Shown here: positions 1-12,454 of the stretch, piece after piece
Layout: every line of letters begins with the position of its first letter
How positions within the stretch are numbered: position 1 is the stretch's first letter
NCBI GenBank assembly: GCA_024362935.1
Contig: JANCRA010000014.1
Location: forward strand, 15,178,258 to 15,242,257
Direction of reading: 5' to 3'
DNA from: Setophaga petechia
Taxonomy: Eukaryota > Chordata > Aves > Passeriformes > Parulidae
DNA length: 64,000 bases
Made by a program: the position numbers and the translations under genes
The notes under the pieces: model-generated
Seen by the model: the letters and a program-made list of their open reading frames with translations, nothing else
The model's database searches: none
Told to the model about the DNA's origin: nothing

Positions 1-405
1 CATTGAACCACTCTGTCATCTTTCCCCAGCCTTCAGCGCCGCTCCTTCTCATCGTGTTCATTATCTCCGGCTCCGACCCAGCCCCCTCCCCCAGCCCCTG
101 TAAATGCATCTTTGTGCGACTCTCAGTCTTCTGATTATGAATCGATGATCATGTGGTGTAAGAGAGATAGATGGCTTTTAGTTCCATCTTGTCTTCTCTA
201 ATTGTAAAATATTAGTTACATTAGACTGTGTCTTTTGATTAATGGAACTTATTTGGAGTGGCCTCTCCCAGCCCTCCCCCTTCCAAAGTCCTCCACTGAC
301 TTTTGAGAATTGAGTGATTTCACTTAAAGCAGACAAATAGGCCCTTCAGCAAGGAGATAGCTGAGCTCTAATATTGTGGGCAAAGCAAGCTCACGGAGCC
401 AGAGT

Positions 406-432
406 TGTGTGTGTGTGTGTATGCGTGTGTGT
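406..432. repeat. TG dinucleotide microsatellite
   Basis: A run of alternating TG with one ATGC interruption, inside presumed intron. It is probably length-polymorphic. Confidence 0.85.
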
Positions 433-3400
433 TTTTAAAGAAAGCCTTCAACTCTGCCTAGACAAACACAGACCATTTATTAACGTGCGTACAGCCGTGC
501 TATTTTGCAAATCCAGCAATTCTTATAAAGCTGCAAAACAGGACATAAGGCTGAATGGCTTCTGAATTAAATTAATCTTAGATAGGAATTAAGAGCATCC
601 TCGCTTTCACTTTGGATGAAACAGGTCAGTCCAGAACTTTGATGTATTAATGCTAGCATAAAGTGTTATCTTAATACTCTCTTTTATACTTACAGGACAT
701 ATCATCAGCCAAATGTCTCTTCCTTGTACATCTGACACTGCGAGACATTCGTCCTTTAATACAAAATTTATCTTATTTGGCACTATTTACCTAAACATGG
801 TCTGTTGATAAAGTCCTTGCTGTACAAATGGAAAGGCAGTTGACTAAATCCCTTATTATAAATAATCACTGTCTATCTTTCAGTGTAAATTCAAGGACAT
901 GTTCACTTTCAAGCTATCAGTTCAATTAGAAAAGGTCTATTCACTGTCGATGTCTATATCTCATGGAAATAGGAAAGCACAGTTAATAAACAAATCAAAC
1001 TATTTTAAAAAATAGCACAGTGGATTATGAATTCTAGAGCCCATGCTGATGGTGACACTGTCAGGACACATGCTATACAAAAATATATACAAACAGTGTT
1101 ATCTAAATTCTTTATGCTACCTTCAGGATTTAAATCTGACCTTTGTGCCTTCCCTCTCCAAATCTTTGACATTATTTCAGAAGAAAATGCCTATACTGTA
1201 CCATATATTAAAATTTAAGGAATAAGTTTGCACACGTATAAAATGCTAGTTAAGCCTTTTTCAATTTACTTCTTTCTGTTAAGAATAGGAAAACTGGTTT
1301 GAGGTTGTGAACAATTGTGTATACAGTTAGGGCTTGGGATTGACCTGCCCCAGAGCTGAGGAGCAGGAGCAGGGGCTGGTCCTGATCTTCCTGATTTTAC
1401 TGTAATGGCTGGGGCAGTTTCTATATCTGAAAGGCTTTTACCGTGGTAGCCATGTGATTATAGAAAAATCGCTGTTCTTTCTGTAAGAAAGGAACTCTCT
1501 AGCCTTTCAGGCTACAGAAGATGCTTGAAAGTAGGAATCCAGAAAGCTGGAAAAAGTCCAGAAACCCACAACTACCTTCCGCCAAGATTTTTTAAATATA
1601 TAAATATTTTTTATATATTGCACTATATTAATCACATCCTATGGAATTTAAAGGAGCTTATCCAGTGGCCTGGATCTTGATACCTGGAGGCTCAGATGAA
1701 AAGGCTCTGTATGCAACATCAGCACTGCTCTACTCCATCCATGTGCTTGTCTGAGATCAAAATTTGGCTCCTGTTGGGTATTTCCACACAGTATTTACCA
1801 CCCGAGAAGCAGTGATTATATTTAATGGCAGAATTTCAGTTGACTTCTCAATATGTATTGAGTTGACCTTTAAGTTAAACCACAGATTAATTTTTTTTAG
1901 TTGTCTCTTTAAGTACATTTATAGACCTCTCTGTTCTGATTAGCATAATGGTAGATAGAGGAAAGTTACCTGCCTCAGATTATTTGTTGAAATCAGAGAA
2001 ATTGCATCCTTTTCTCCAGAAGGCAAAATATTTTGGCCTCCTCTAACCACTGTATGCATTAGTTTTGTTGTGAAATGGTTTTGGTTTATACACAGAGAAG
2101 CCCAAGTGGGTATCAGTTTGCTTGAAAGCCCAGAGCCTGCCATTGATTTCACATAAGTAAATCTTCTCCCTGGAAGTCGGTGGGAGTCAATGAAGCTTCC
2201 CTGGGATGGGGTGGCTCTCCTGCAGGCTTTGGTGTGCTGGGTGCTGCTGGCAGGGATGCTTGCCTCTTTGCTGCCTGACGTGCTGAAAAAGTTCTTCAGA
2301 GATATGTAGGGAGCTCCTTGATTCTAAATCGTTGAAAAAATACCCAGGCACCCTAAATGGACATAGTGTTTCACTGTGGAAAATTTGACTTCTCAAATTC
2401 TGTTTAAAATGAAATCCTCAGTGGCAACTGTTCCTCTGCATACTGACTGCCACAGGAGCTGTTGGAAGGAGATTTTGGTTTTGTTTCCTTTGATATCTAA
2501 GGGTTTTGCTGCACATTCATCTCGTTTGCTACATTCATCTCTTTCCTGGGTGGTCTAGGGACATCAGTGACAGCAGCCTCAGCTCTGGGTGTCGATTGTT
2601 TGTCTGTGTGTAACCCACAGAGCAGCCAGCTGGCTCCCTGTGCCCCCAGTGATGGTAAAATTCCCATCCTCCCAATTAGCAGCCAGTTGTGAGCCCACCC
2701 TGCCTGCAGGAGAGCTCGGGATGGCTGCAGGTCCCTGCTCAGGTGCTGGGCTGCTGGACCCTCACCTGCACCCTCACCACACAGAAAGAAATGCAAAGAT
2801 AAATGCAAAAAGGAGTGCAGAGTCACAACGGGACAATGGAATGTGCCATCTTTTACCCCCAGGCAAATTTTCATGTCTCTTTCAGGAATCTTTGTATGTA
2901 AGGGCCAAGTTCCAAGGCCCCAGCTCAGGGACAAGTTGGCTTGTGCGTTGTGTGAGCTCCTGTGAATTCCTGCCCAAGTCTGTGGGATGACTTACAGGCT
3001 CTGTAGTATGCATAACCTTCAGCAATTTGCTGAATCAGGGCCTAAATACTGAAATATTCTTCAATAGTTCTGGCTCCACTATGAAACTCTAGAAGGCACA
3101 TTTCCCTCTCAGTGTCTCTCCATAAGACCCATCAATGATAATGGAGTTACATTAGGCACATCTAAAGTTAATTATACAGTTACCTCCCTCTTGGCCTGTT
3201 TGTCAAAAAGAATATGAGAAAAAAATCCTCTGTCTTCTAATATCTATTTTTATTTGAATTTTGATCTGCCATCTAGGCAAAAGAGTAAAGACCACACTGA
3301 GAAGACCTTTGGTAGGTGGGTCTGGATGCTAGCTGAGAGCCAGCGTGGGAAATGTTGTGTTAAGAAAATTTGCAGAAAAAAATTCTATGGAAACCAAAGT

Positions 3401-6039
3401 AAAAGAAATATTTCGGGCAGGCTCTTCCTTTTAAAAATTAAGTGGGTGGCTTTAAGGGATGCTGATTTATTTTGGAGTATGGGTTTAGAGGCATGCTTCA
3501 ATTGGAAAAAACAAATTCTAATGTTCACTAAAAACTCAGGAATTTATAATGCAGAGAAGAGGTTGAATGAAACAGTAGATCCAGAAATTTTGCAATTCAC
3601 TGCATATTAAAAAATAAATATTTTTAGTGTTTGTTTAGCTGATTTTTTTAAACATGATTTCACATTTAAATATGGTGAGACAAAATCCTCTATCCCAAAC
3701 ACAGGTCTCTGAATATCTTTATTTTGGTATGTGAGCATATTGCTGGGGGATGCCAGGTTTGCCTAGGGATCCAGTAGCTTTGACATACTCTAGTTTACAG
3801 TACCTGGAGTGTGCTCAGTTGCTAATGCGTTTTGCATGCAAGACCACTGTGCTTCAGCATGACAGCCAGGAAAAATTTCACTTTCTTTTTAATTGCAGCA
3901 GGACTTAATTTGGGGGATAAAAAAAATTTCAAAAATTAAAATTGCATTCTTTGTTAGAGAATTGTTCTACAAGAGTCCAGTCAGAAAGCTTCTGGTACCT
4001 AATAAAGTCCAATTCCTCCCTGAGCATTCCCGTGAGCTCCCATGGAAGCCAGCAGGAGTTGCACATGGGTACCGAGGGCAGCATTTTGCCCTTAGGACTG
4101 AATTTCCCAACTGACTATTCTTTGAGACTGTCTTTTGATTAACAATCTGTTTGCAGCAGGCTAGGGCCAGGGAGGCAGTGTATACCCCACTGTTCAAATC
4201 TGTGGCAAAATATTCTGCAGAGAGCTACTTAATAAATATCAACTTGCTCCAATAGTCTTTGAGAAATACCTCAACAGATAGCAATCAATCGAGGGCTGAG
4301 TTGGGAAAAAAAAAATACAAAAGGACATCAAAGAGGTTCTCATTCCCAGTCTATTGCTCTATTTAAGGGTCCTATAATTCGGTGAGGTTGTGTGCTAAAT
4401 AATTTGTAAGCCTTCAGAACATCCAGGTTATTGTTTGTGGACAGATGGTGCATCACATTTTATTGCTTATTCCTTCTGTGGTTTCTCATATGCAGGACTG
4501 ATGTGCACTCTGAAGTCTTTGTTTCCTTGCTAAAATCTCTAATCTAAAACAGGCAATCAAGCACACAGACAGTGCTTCAGAAAGCATAATCATACTTTTA
4601 GAGGGAGAAAAAAACATTTCAGCTGCAGTTAGGAAGCAGATGTGTTCCCTGAAAATGTAAAAGGTTATCAGAAGTATTAAAATAGGGAAATAGACACGGA
4701 ATTCGGGAGAGCTGGGGAGAATGTGTATTTTCTCCCAGTACTGCAGGGTAGGTGTGCCTTTTCCTAGGCTACCTGCTTTGTATCTGCCTCTCTGTGGAGC
4801 TGGTGTAGCAAAAGCCTTCAGAGACCGGCTTTTGCTTCCACCTTTCCCCTGAGATTGGCAGTCTTTGTCTTTTACAGGCAAGGAGCAGCCGTGCTGTGAT
4901 CCTGGAACCGCTGCTGCCCCGAAGAGTTAAATCATGTTGATATACAGGAAGGAAATGGAATAGACTAACTCTACTCTTTTCTTCCTACGGATTTTTCTTT
5001 TTATTCTGAAGATAGAATTACTGTTTGTAAGCATCTGAAAGTCATTAGTGGCTCTGCAGTCTGTCAGGTGCCGACGCAAAAAACTGCTGAAACTGAACGG
5101 GTTCCTGTGCAGAGTGCTGGGAATTTGTCATGTGCTGATGAGCAGTTATAATAATATATGAGCAAATCACAAGCATTCTGCAAATTAATCAAATTTTTTT
5201 TCCCCTTCTCCCTTGTCTCTGGGAGAGTGGCTTTGCCGGCAGACGTAGGTGAAGCAGTTTTACTCACAGATGGTAGCTCTGGCATCAGATGGAATTTATA
5301 TAACAGTAATTCTGATTTCCTGCCAAAGTAGCACTGAAAACACCAGGGAGATTGTACAAGACAAGTCATGTGGTTTTGCTGAGGTTGTTGTGGGAAGTTT
5401 AAGGGGGGAAATCTCAAATTTTCCTCTTTGCATTTATTGTTTTAGCCTGAAGGGCCAGAAATCGTACACCATTCTGCCATCGGCGAAATCCAACACATCT
5501 TTTTTTATGAATTGCGCTGAAAGAGTGCTTCCCAGCTGTTGGAACTGCTGGCGGGGAGGGAGCCACATGACTCCTCATCCTTTCCCTTTCCATACAAGGA
5601 TTAAAGAGGGGAGGGTTCAAAAGGTTGCTGCACTACATGTTGGAGTGAGGCAGGGTCTCCCTTCCCAGGAAGCGATGCCATGTTCACTTAGGTTATACTC
5701 CCTCTGGCATAACAAAACACAGGGGGGTGTTCAGGGCTTCAGAAAACACACTGCCAGTGGCTCTCCCTCCTCATTAAAATGGGAGGGTTTTCAGTGAGGT
5801 TAGTTGGGTAGATTAAGGCTATTAGTTGTGTCTCTGATGACATTTCCAGTTTGATCAGTGGAAAACAGAGACGTGGGGTTTTTTTTACCCGTTAAGGTAA
5901 GGGCTTGGTGCACTTGTTATTTGGCTCTTGCACAGATGAAACATGCACTGATCTGATGGCAGATCCTATCCTGACTCAGAGCAGCACGGATCTGTTCAAG
6001 CCACGGGCTGGCAGCAAGGATGAGAGAGCAGAATAAGGC

Positions 6040-6480
6040 CCGGTGGCTTCTGAATTGGATCACGTTTTTGAAAACAAAAGCAGTCTTCCCTGGAAAAATA
6101 TGACGGTGTTTTTATAATAGCCACATATTGAGTAATGCATGGAGCATCGCAGGACTGCTGTGACACTAAAAGAAAAAAATAGAGGCAAGCAGAATGGGAG
6201 AACTTTCAGGGGCTGTTTTTAATAAAGAGGTGAATTCTTTCTGCAGTAGGAAAAATGATAAAAAGATGGCGTATCAGCTACATTATGCAACAAAGTAATG
6301 CTGCTGTGTTTTTATAATGTAAGGCACTGCCCATTTGTTTTGGTTTACGTGACTGCAGTGAAATAAGTGGATTAGACTGAAACTTTAGCATGCTTCATTG
6401 CAGCTGGTTGCAGACATCTGTCATTCCTCAGCCATACATTCTGGATCATGCCAAGAAGAAAAAGCAAAGTCTGACACCTT
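6040..6480. promoter_or_regulatory. Candidate conserved non-coding element
   Basis: This intronic stretch has no repeat signature, balanced composition, and dense sequence words typical of vertebrate enhancers. These include an ATTATGCAACAAAGTAATG segment (6280-6298) with an OCT/C-EBP-like core, TTTACGTGACTGCAG (6343-6357) with a CRE-like half-site, and GCATGCTTCATTG. Large introns of developmental zinc-finger genes usually hold such elements. The call is pattern-based and no alignment was run. Confidence 0.25.
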
Positions 6481-9400
6481 TCATTTTACAGAGCCTTTTA
6501 TAGAAAAGAAAAGGAGAAGGGGAGGAAGCATTTCCTTTGTGACTTGATAAAAAAGACACTTTTTTTCTGTGACAACACCAACAGCACTTTCCAGAGGGAG
6601 AGGTCCTGCAAAGTTAATGCTCAATTTACTCTTTGCAGCCCTTTAATTTTTACTGTTTGATCTCCTGGTTTGTTGAATGGGGTAGAATAAAAATGTGTTG
6701 GTTTATTTTTTTACGGAAACATTAGCTATATGTACACCTACATCAGAAATGTGCCTGGTGAAAGGTGGGCTGCTGTGAGATCCCACTCTCGCTGTGCTCG
6801 TGGTAATTCTGTGCTGTGATGGCACATAATGCAGAGGCATTGCCAATAATGAGTGGTTCTGAAAACTCCACTCACCAAATCCCATAAACAGATAATAGTG
6901 ATGTTTTAGCAGAATGATTAGTGGGGTTGTGAGCTACTCCTGGATAATTTGAAATATTAGCTATTAGTGAGCTAGATATTTATTTACTTAATGTGTTTTG
7001 TTCTTCAGTCTCTCTACTAACACGATGCTGGAGTTAGAGAATTGTAAGGTACATGACAAGTGATAATGTGACAAAATACCTTCTAAATTACCCCAGTTAT
7101 GTGAAAAAGCAACAACAAAAATGAAAGGAGAGCATGCTTAGTCTAAGTGACATCATACATACAGAAAACAGATATTCTAGCTTAGGGTCTCACTTCAGCA
7201 AATGTTATAGCACGTGGATAATTCCATCCCTTCCCACCCAGGTGATTTATGGACCATGGGACTGGTGGGGAGGCCGTGTATCCTTACAGGGCTGTGCACA
7301 GAGGGGGCAGGTCTTTGTATGGCTCAGGCTGTGTCACTGTCCAGTTTGACACCAGCTGAGGATGTGACACATCCAAATGTTGGCAGGAAAGATTTAGAAA
7401 GCTGAGCATGGGATTTTAAAAATTCCATTCTGCCAAATAAAATAAATAAACTCAAGACAGTTTCCCAGAGTGAGAGAGAAAATTCTATTGCTTTTATGAA
7501 TTGCTAGGCAGAATAAAAGATATTTGGTAGCAAAATCACTAACAAGGTCTTTTCTATTAGCTTCTGAATTGAATGTTCTCTTTACTAAAATCCCAGTGCC
7601 ACCAGTATAGCATTTATTCTGGGAAATCATAGGTACATTAAATTCAAATACAGCTTCATTCAAGAAGTGGTAAATGCTCCCTGAAATAATAAATATTTAC
7701 TGAGACAATTAAAAAATATGACAGAACATTAGCGAGAAAACTTGTGAATGACCTAGTAGGAAAACTGAGATATTTTGCTCAAGGGGGTTAGAATGGGAAT
7801 ATAATGTTATTGAAGTGATTAAAACAAGTAAAGGAGTGAATAGACATAGCAATTAATTGAAATATGTAAGTAAAGGCAAAGGTGGGACTCTGAGCATGTA
7901 ATTTTGATGATCCGAAGAACTTGGGGTTAGTTAATATTAAAGAAAAGTCTGCCACTTGCCTTCAAAATGTGTTTCCTTAGTTGCAGTCTCCCCAAAGCCC
8001 GAGATAAAGGCAAGGCTGTGAGGACTGTGCCCTGCTCACTCCCTGGGCTTGGGTACTCTCCCCCCTCATGTGGAGGGGCCCAGGCTGCAGAGATGAAAGG
8101 ACACATCAGGGTTTGGGAGAACAGAGGTTGGTACCAGACAGGAGGAAATGTCTGGGAATGAAAGCTTGGCCAGAAAACAAGCTGCTGTGAGTTTAGGATT
8201 ATGATTTCTGTAACCATTGCCATTATGACTTCAGTCAGAGTTTGCCTGCTTTTTACAACAGGTATCTAGTGCCCTTGATAAGAACTCTGTCCTCTACTTA
8301 TGTGTATAAACCAAAGTAAATAAATATGTAAAATTAAATGTAATTAAATTTCCCAAAGCATGGGACAATGATAGTCTGGCATTTCAAGCTCAATCAATGA
8401 CAGCATTCCCACTAACCTCGTTTGGAGCCCGCTGAGGCTCCGGGCTCGTAACTCATGTTTGTCATGTCAGAACCTGAACTGATGCCATTGTGCACAGGGC
8501 ACCATGTGTGCACCCACCAGCCGTGCTCTGACACACACAGATCCACAGAAAGCACAGTCTTCTGCCTTTAGCTCAGAATTTTAGCTTTACAGGGCTCCCA
8601 TAAAGTTTAATATTTGTTTAGGAAGACCTTTTCAGCTATTCTGCTGAGGCTATTCCTTTCTTGCAAGAAGAGATCCATTTCCCTTCTAAATCAAAAGTTC
8701 CTGTGTGAATAACTTCTTCTGAAAAAGAAACAAATTCTGTGCTGAGTAGCTGGAGCTGAGTAATTCTGTTGTTTTACCAACTCTGCAAGAAATGGGAAAT
8801 GTTTGTTTTCCAAGGACTTGCAAGTCTCTGTTACACCATCAGTGATTTCACTGGCCATTTCCTAATTCCCTTGTATTTAGTGCACTACAGATGGCTAACA
8901 ATTTCCTCACTCTACCTCCAAATAATTACAATTTTCATGTTCCACACACCAGAGGCAAAAAAATGTTAAATTAATGATATTTTCCATAGTTTTGTGAGTG
9001 AATCATTCAGTAAGGTAAAACCATATTGAGGGAGGACATCAGTAGAATTTATCAGGAGTGCCCAGGTGGCTGTTAACCTCTGTGTCAGACCAACCTGCAC
9101 TTGGCTGTGTTACATAGCAGGGATGATTTGTTGGTGGTTTTTACTTCTTTTGCTTCTAAAGGAAACTTCAGTGTGTGATAATTAGTGACTGTAGCCTTTT
9201 GAGACAGGAATCGAATAATTACTGTAAGAACAGTTTTTATTTTAGGGGGAATGTGTGAAATTAACATAATATTTTAATAATATGTGTTAAAGGCAAAGTG
9301 TAGCACCAACTTTTGCTTTTCTGTGTCATCATTAAACATTTTAGTGCACTCATCAGCAAGCTGAAACACTTATTTGGAAACACCAAGTGCTGTGTAAGGC

Positions 9401-10208
9401 ACTAACTTAGGAATAGGCTCCACCTTTGATTAATTTCAGAAAAGCTATGTAGGTATCTGAGGGTTTAATTCAACCCTTAGTGATTGAAGGTTAAAATGAA
9501 GATTAAAATGATTGAAGTTTTTTTTTTTTTTCAAGTCAAAATCTTTGATAAAATCAGTTACAGATTAGGTCTTTTTATCTTCCAGCTCTTCTGCAGCCAG
9601 TGATAGTTCAGTTGCAGGTGCCCATACACTGAGTGTCCATCTCTGCAGGACACCAGGACTGCAGTGTCATGTGGTGGCTTTGGGGTGGATGCTGACCTTG
9701 CCATGTTTTTCTTTTTTCCAGACATCCTTATATTTATTTAGGATCAGGCTGGTGGCTGTGTTTTGTCATGTGCTGAGTCTTCACCCCAACATTATCCTCC
9801 CCTAATTAAGATCTTTCCATTAACTCACAGCAAGAGAAAGGCTCTTCCAGGTGGCAGCACCTGAGCTGCTCCAAAGTGCTCAATGTCAGTGAGTAAGGAT
9901 TTAAGTAAAGATGCTGGTGCCATGACCAGTTCATCTGATGACCTCTAAGGACTCAGCAGGACTGAGCCTGGTGATGAAGGAATTCAGCTGAAAGGAGGGT
10001 GATCAGGGGGTTGCCCTTGCTTTAGGAGTCCCAATGGAAACATGTAACCCAAAGCATTAGCCTTGGTAGTTGGACGTGTTCCCTGGCCTTCCTAAAATCC
10101 AGATATCTCTGCATTTTTTAAAAATGTTGTTCCAGAGAAAATCACCAAAGGCTTTTTGGTTTTATGACTTTTCTTGGTCAACATGAAATAGAGTTTCTAA
10201 AATTTAAT

Positions 10209-10210
<2 letters not shown>

Positions 10211-10247
<37 letters not shown>
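10211..10247. repeat. Poly(T) tract of 37 bases
   Basis: A pure T run. It may be the poly(A) tail of a retroposed sequence on the minus strand, but no body or target-site duplication is evident, so simple slippage expansion is as likely. The read length here may be inaccurate. Confidence 0.9.
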
Positions 10248-10248
<1 letters not shown>

Positions 10249-10456
10249 TAATCCAAGTAACATATAAACTTCACAGAATATTGAAATTTTCCCAGAAGAT
10301 CATCTTGGTTGGTCTTGGACCTGTGTGTAAATAAACATATACTTTTCAATTGTTTTACAAAAACTTTTATTACAGATACCAACCTGATTGGGTGTATTTT
10401 AATCTGTATGGTATTTGGGGAGTTTCATAAAATGCATATTTTGAGACCAATAAAGT

Positions 10457-10569
10457 GGAATGGCTCAATCAGAGCCATTATTGTCTATTGGACAAATATA
10501 TTTATTCAGCATTTTCCCATCCATACTGTTATGCTCCAGATCCGAATGGCTGCTTTAGAGCCATTCTGC
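10457..10569. repeat. Two adjacent small hairpins sharing the same stem
   Basis: Near 10458-10480, AATGGCTC and GAGCCATT flank a five-base loop. Near 10543-10566, GAATGGCT and AGCCATTC flank a loop of about seven bases. The two stems share the core AATGGCT/AGCCATT and sit about 85 bases apart. No function is known to me. Confidence 0.5.
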
Positions 10570-11600
10570 TCTCCTGGGTAATGCATGCAGTACTTGGGAT
10601 GTGTGCTGTGGATAGGAAATGTATTTATGAAAATTTATACGTTAAAAAAAGGAAATTGCACTAGCCAAGATTTAAATGAAAATAGTTTTCCCTTTGCAAA
10701 TGCCTGTTATTATGCTCTAATATACTTTCAAATGGCAGTGTTCACCAAGATGCCTGGGACCTGGAGGCTGTGGTCTGAGGGAGACATGAGCTCAGCCCAG
10801 CAGTCACTGCCAGAGAACTGGAGATGCTCAAAAAGCCTCTCTTCAAACACAAAAAGCACCCGGCCATGGTTGCCTGCTGTCACTTCTGAGGGAGCACGCA
10901 CTTCATGTGCTTAGAGATGATTGTACCTCAAATACAACCTTGAGTGGGGGAAAAAGGACTCCGAGCAGCTCTGGGGAGCACCTGGGGAGCTGCGGGCTTA
11001 CTGAGGGTGTGAGTGCAGGCTTTGCTGGGCGGCAGATGTGTGATTACATGGACCATTCCACCAGCAGTGTTGTGGGACCAAGCATCCCGGTGCAGCAGGC
11101 AGTGCCCATCCATCCTGAGCCAGTCCTGCTCCAGTGCCCGGGGCTGGCCGGAGCTGCCCTGCCCGTTGGGCTCTGCCACAGTAGCCCAGCAAGTCCAGAC
11201 CTTCAGTGTCCAACATCCCAACTAAAGAGATTTGTTTCTCAGAAATTCAAGCCTTTGAGGCTTTTTCAAATATCTCTTTGCGAGGGAATAATTTGTTTTA
11301 AAGAGGTAATTGCTGTTATTTTTGATTTTCACCAAAAGGATTTTCTTAAACCAGGCAAAGAAATCTGAAATGAGTTTGCCGTATTGCATCTCAGTAAGTG
11401 CTATAGCCATTGGCCATCTAAGGAAAAGCATTCTGTCAGATAATCATGGCCATTTTTGCATTTTAAGGGAACAAATGTCATATCTAAGAAACACATTTTA
11501 TTCAGAGCTTAATTATAATTTATAGTACATTGCACAGCATTTGTTTTCTGTTCATCATGTTATTGCTCTTCTGTCTTTCCCCTAAATTTATGCATTAAAT

Positions 11601-11656
11601 CGTGTGTGTGTGTGTGTGTCTGTATGCGTGTATCTGTGTATATATGTACACATATG
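11601..11656. repeat. TG/TA compound simple repeat
   Basis: Alternating TG passes into TATG/TACA alternation. This is a typical vertebrate compound microsatellite with Z-DNA potential. Confidence 0.85.
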
Positions 11657-12369
11657 CAATATAATACAAAGTGGTGTAGTGGGGACAACAGACGGCTTGT
11701 GTGTGATGTATTATTGGCATTTTTCTTTCAAATTACCATTTTCTTGCTGCTTTGGGAGAAAGCCATGATTTTGCTGTGATTAGTACACTTTTAACAATCT
11801 GGAATAAATTCCTGATCTTATTCATGTGACTAGTTCAATGCCCATTTTTACGTTTTAGAGCAAACCCCTACATATGTGCCTGCAATACCACAAAAATAAG
11901 ATGTTTCTTTGTGGAAATTTTATAGAATTTGGATGCCGATCAAATATTTTTAGAAGTGGAGAATTAATGCGGCTTGACCATGTAAATGATTTTTTTAATG
12001 AAAAAGACTTTAGTATTCATCACTCTTTCTCTCTCTCGTTTGTGTATTCCTTTGTGCTAATCTTAAATAATGGATCCATATCAAAGTTAATAAATTAGTA
12101 ACTATTAGCAATGTTTGGATTACAGTGAGTAACCCAGTGCCACTTCATTGACATTGACTTTTTATATGTTCCAATAATACATTTTGAGTTTTAAAGATTA
12201 GACAAAGCAAAATACGGTTTGGCATGTACTTGAATCTTTAACAACTCTTGGGCAATGGCTTTGTTTAAATCCAAGGCCCTTACTTGAAGTAAACTTTCAT
12301 TTAAGTGGCCCTAAACCCCAGACTGAGATCCATGTCTTTCTCAAAACCTACAGTTTCTGACTGTTCAGC

Positions 12370-12454
12370 TGATGCACCATGTTGGGCTGCATCAGTCATG
12401 CCATGTTATGAAACCTAACGCGATGTGACTGATGCAGCTTGACATGAAGTGTCA
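12370..12454 (+). ncRNA. Pre-miRNA-sized hairpin (candidate only)
   Basis: A 13-base perfect inverted repeat (GCTGCATCAGTCA at 12386-12398 and its complement at 12426-12438) extends with G-U pairs to a 23-pair stem (12378-12400 with 12424-12446). After a 2x2 internal loop a further 6 pairs form (12370-12375 with 12449-12454). The terminal loop is about 23 bases. An 85-nt arm-loop-arm fold with a near-continuous stem suits an intronic miRNA precursor, but it could also be a short palindromic transposon relic. I do not recognise a known miRNA seed. Confidence 0.3.

Noticed and set aside
2497..2990. Overlapping open frames of 145 (-) and 133 (+) codons
   Set aside because: Both strands are open because of a locally GC-richer composition, and neither has a motif or splice context.
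5249..5797. 182-codon plus-strand open frame, the longest non-repeat ORF on that strand
   Set aside because: It has no recognisable domain, an antisense frame overlaps it, its composition matches non-coding DNA, and it lies in presumed intron.
10197..10382. Minus-strand frame with a lysine run
   Set aside because: The lysines are simply the poly(T) tract read in reverse.
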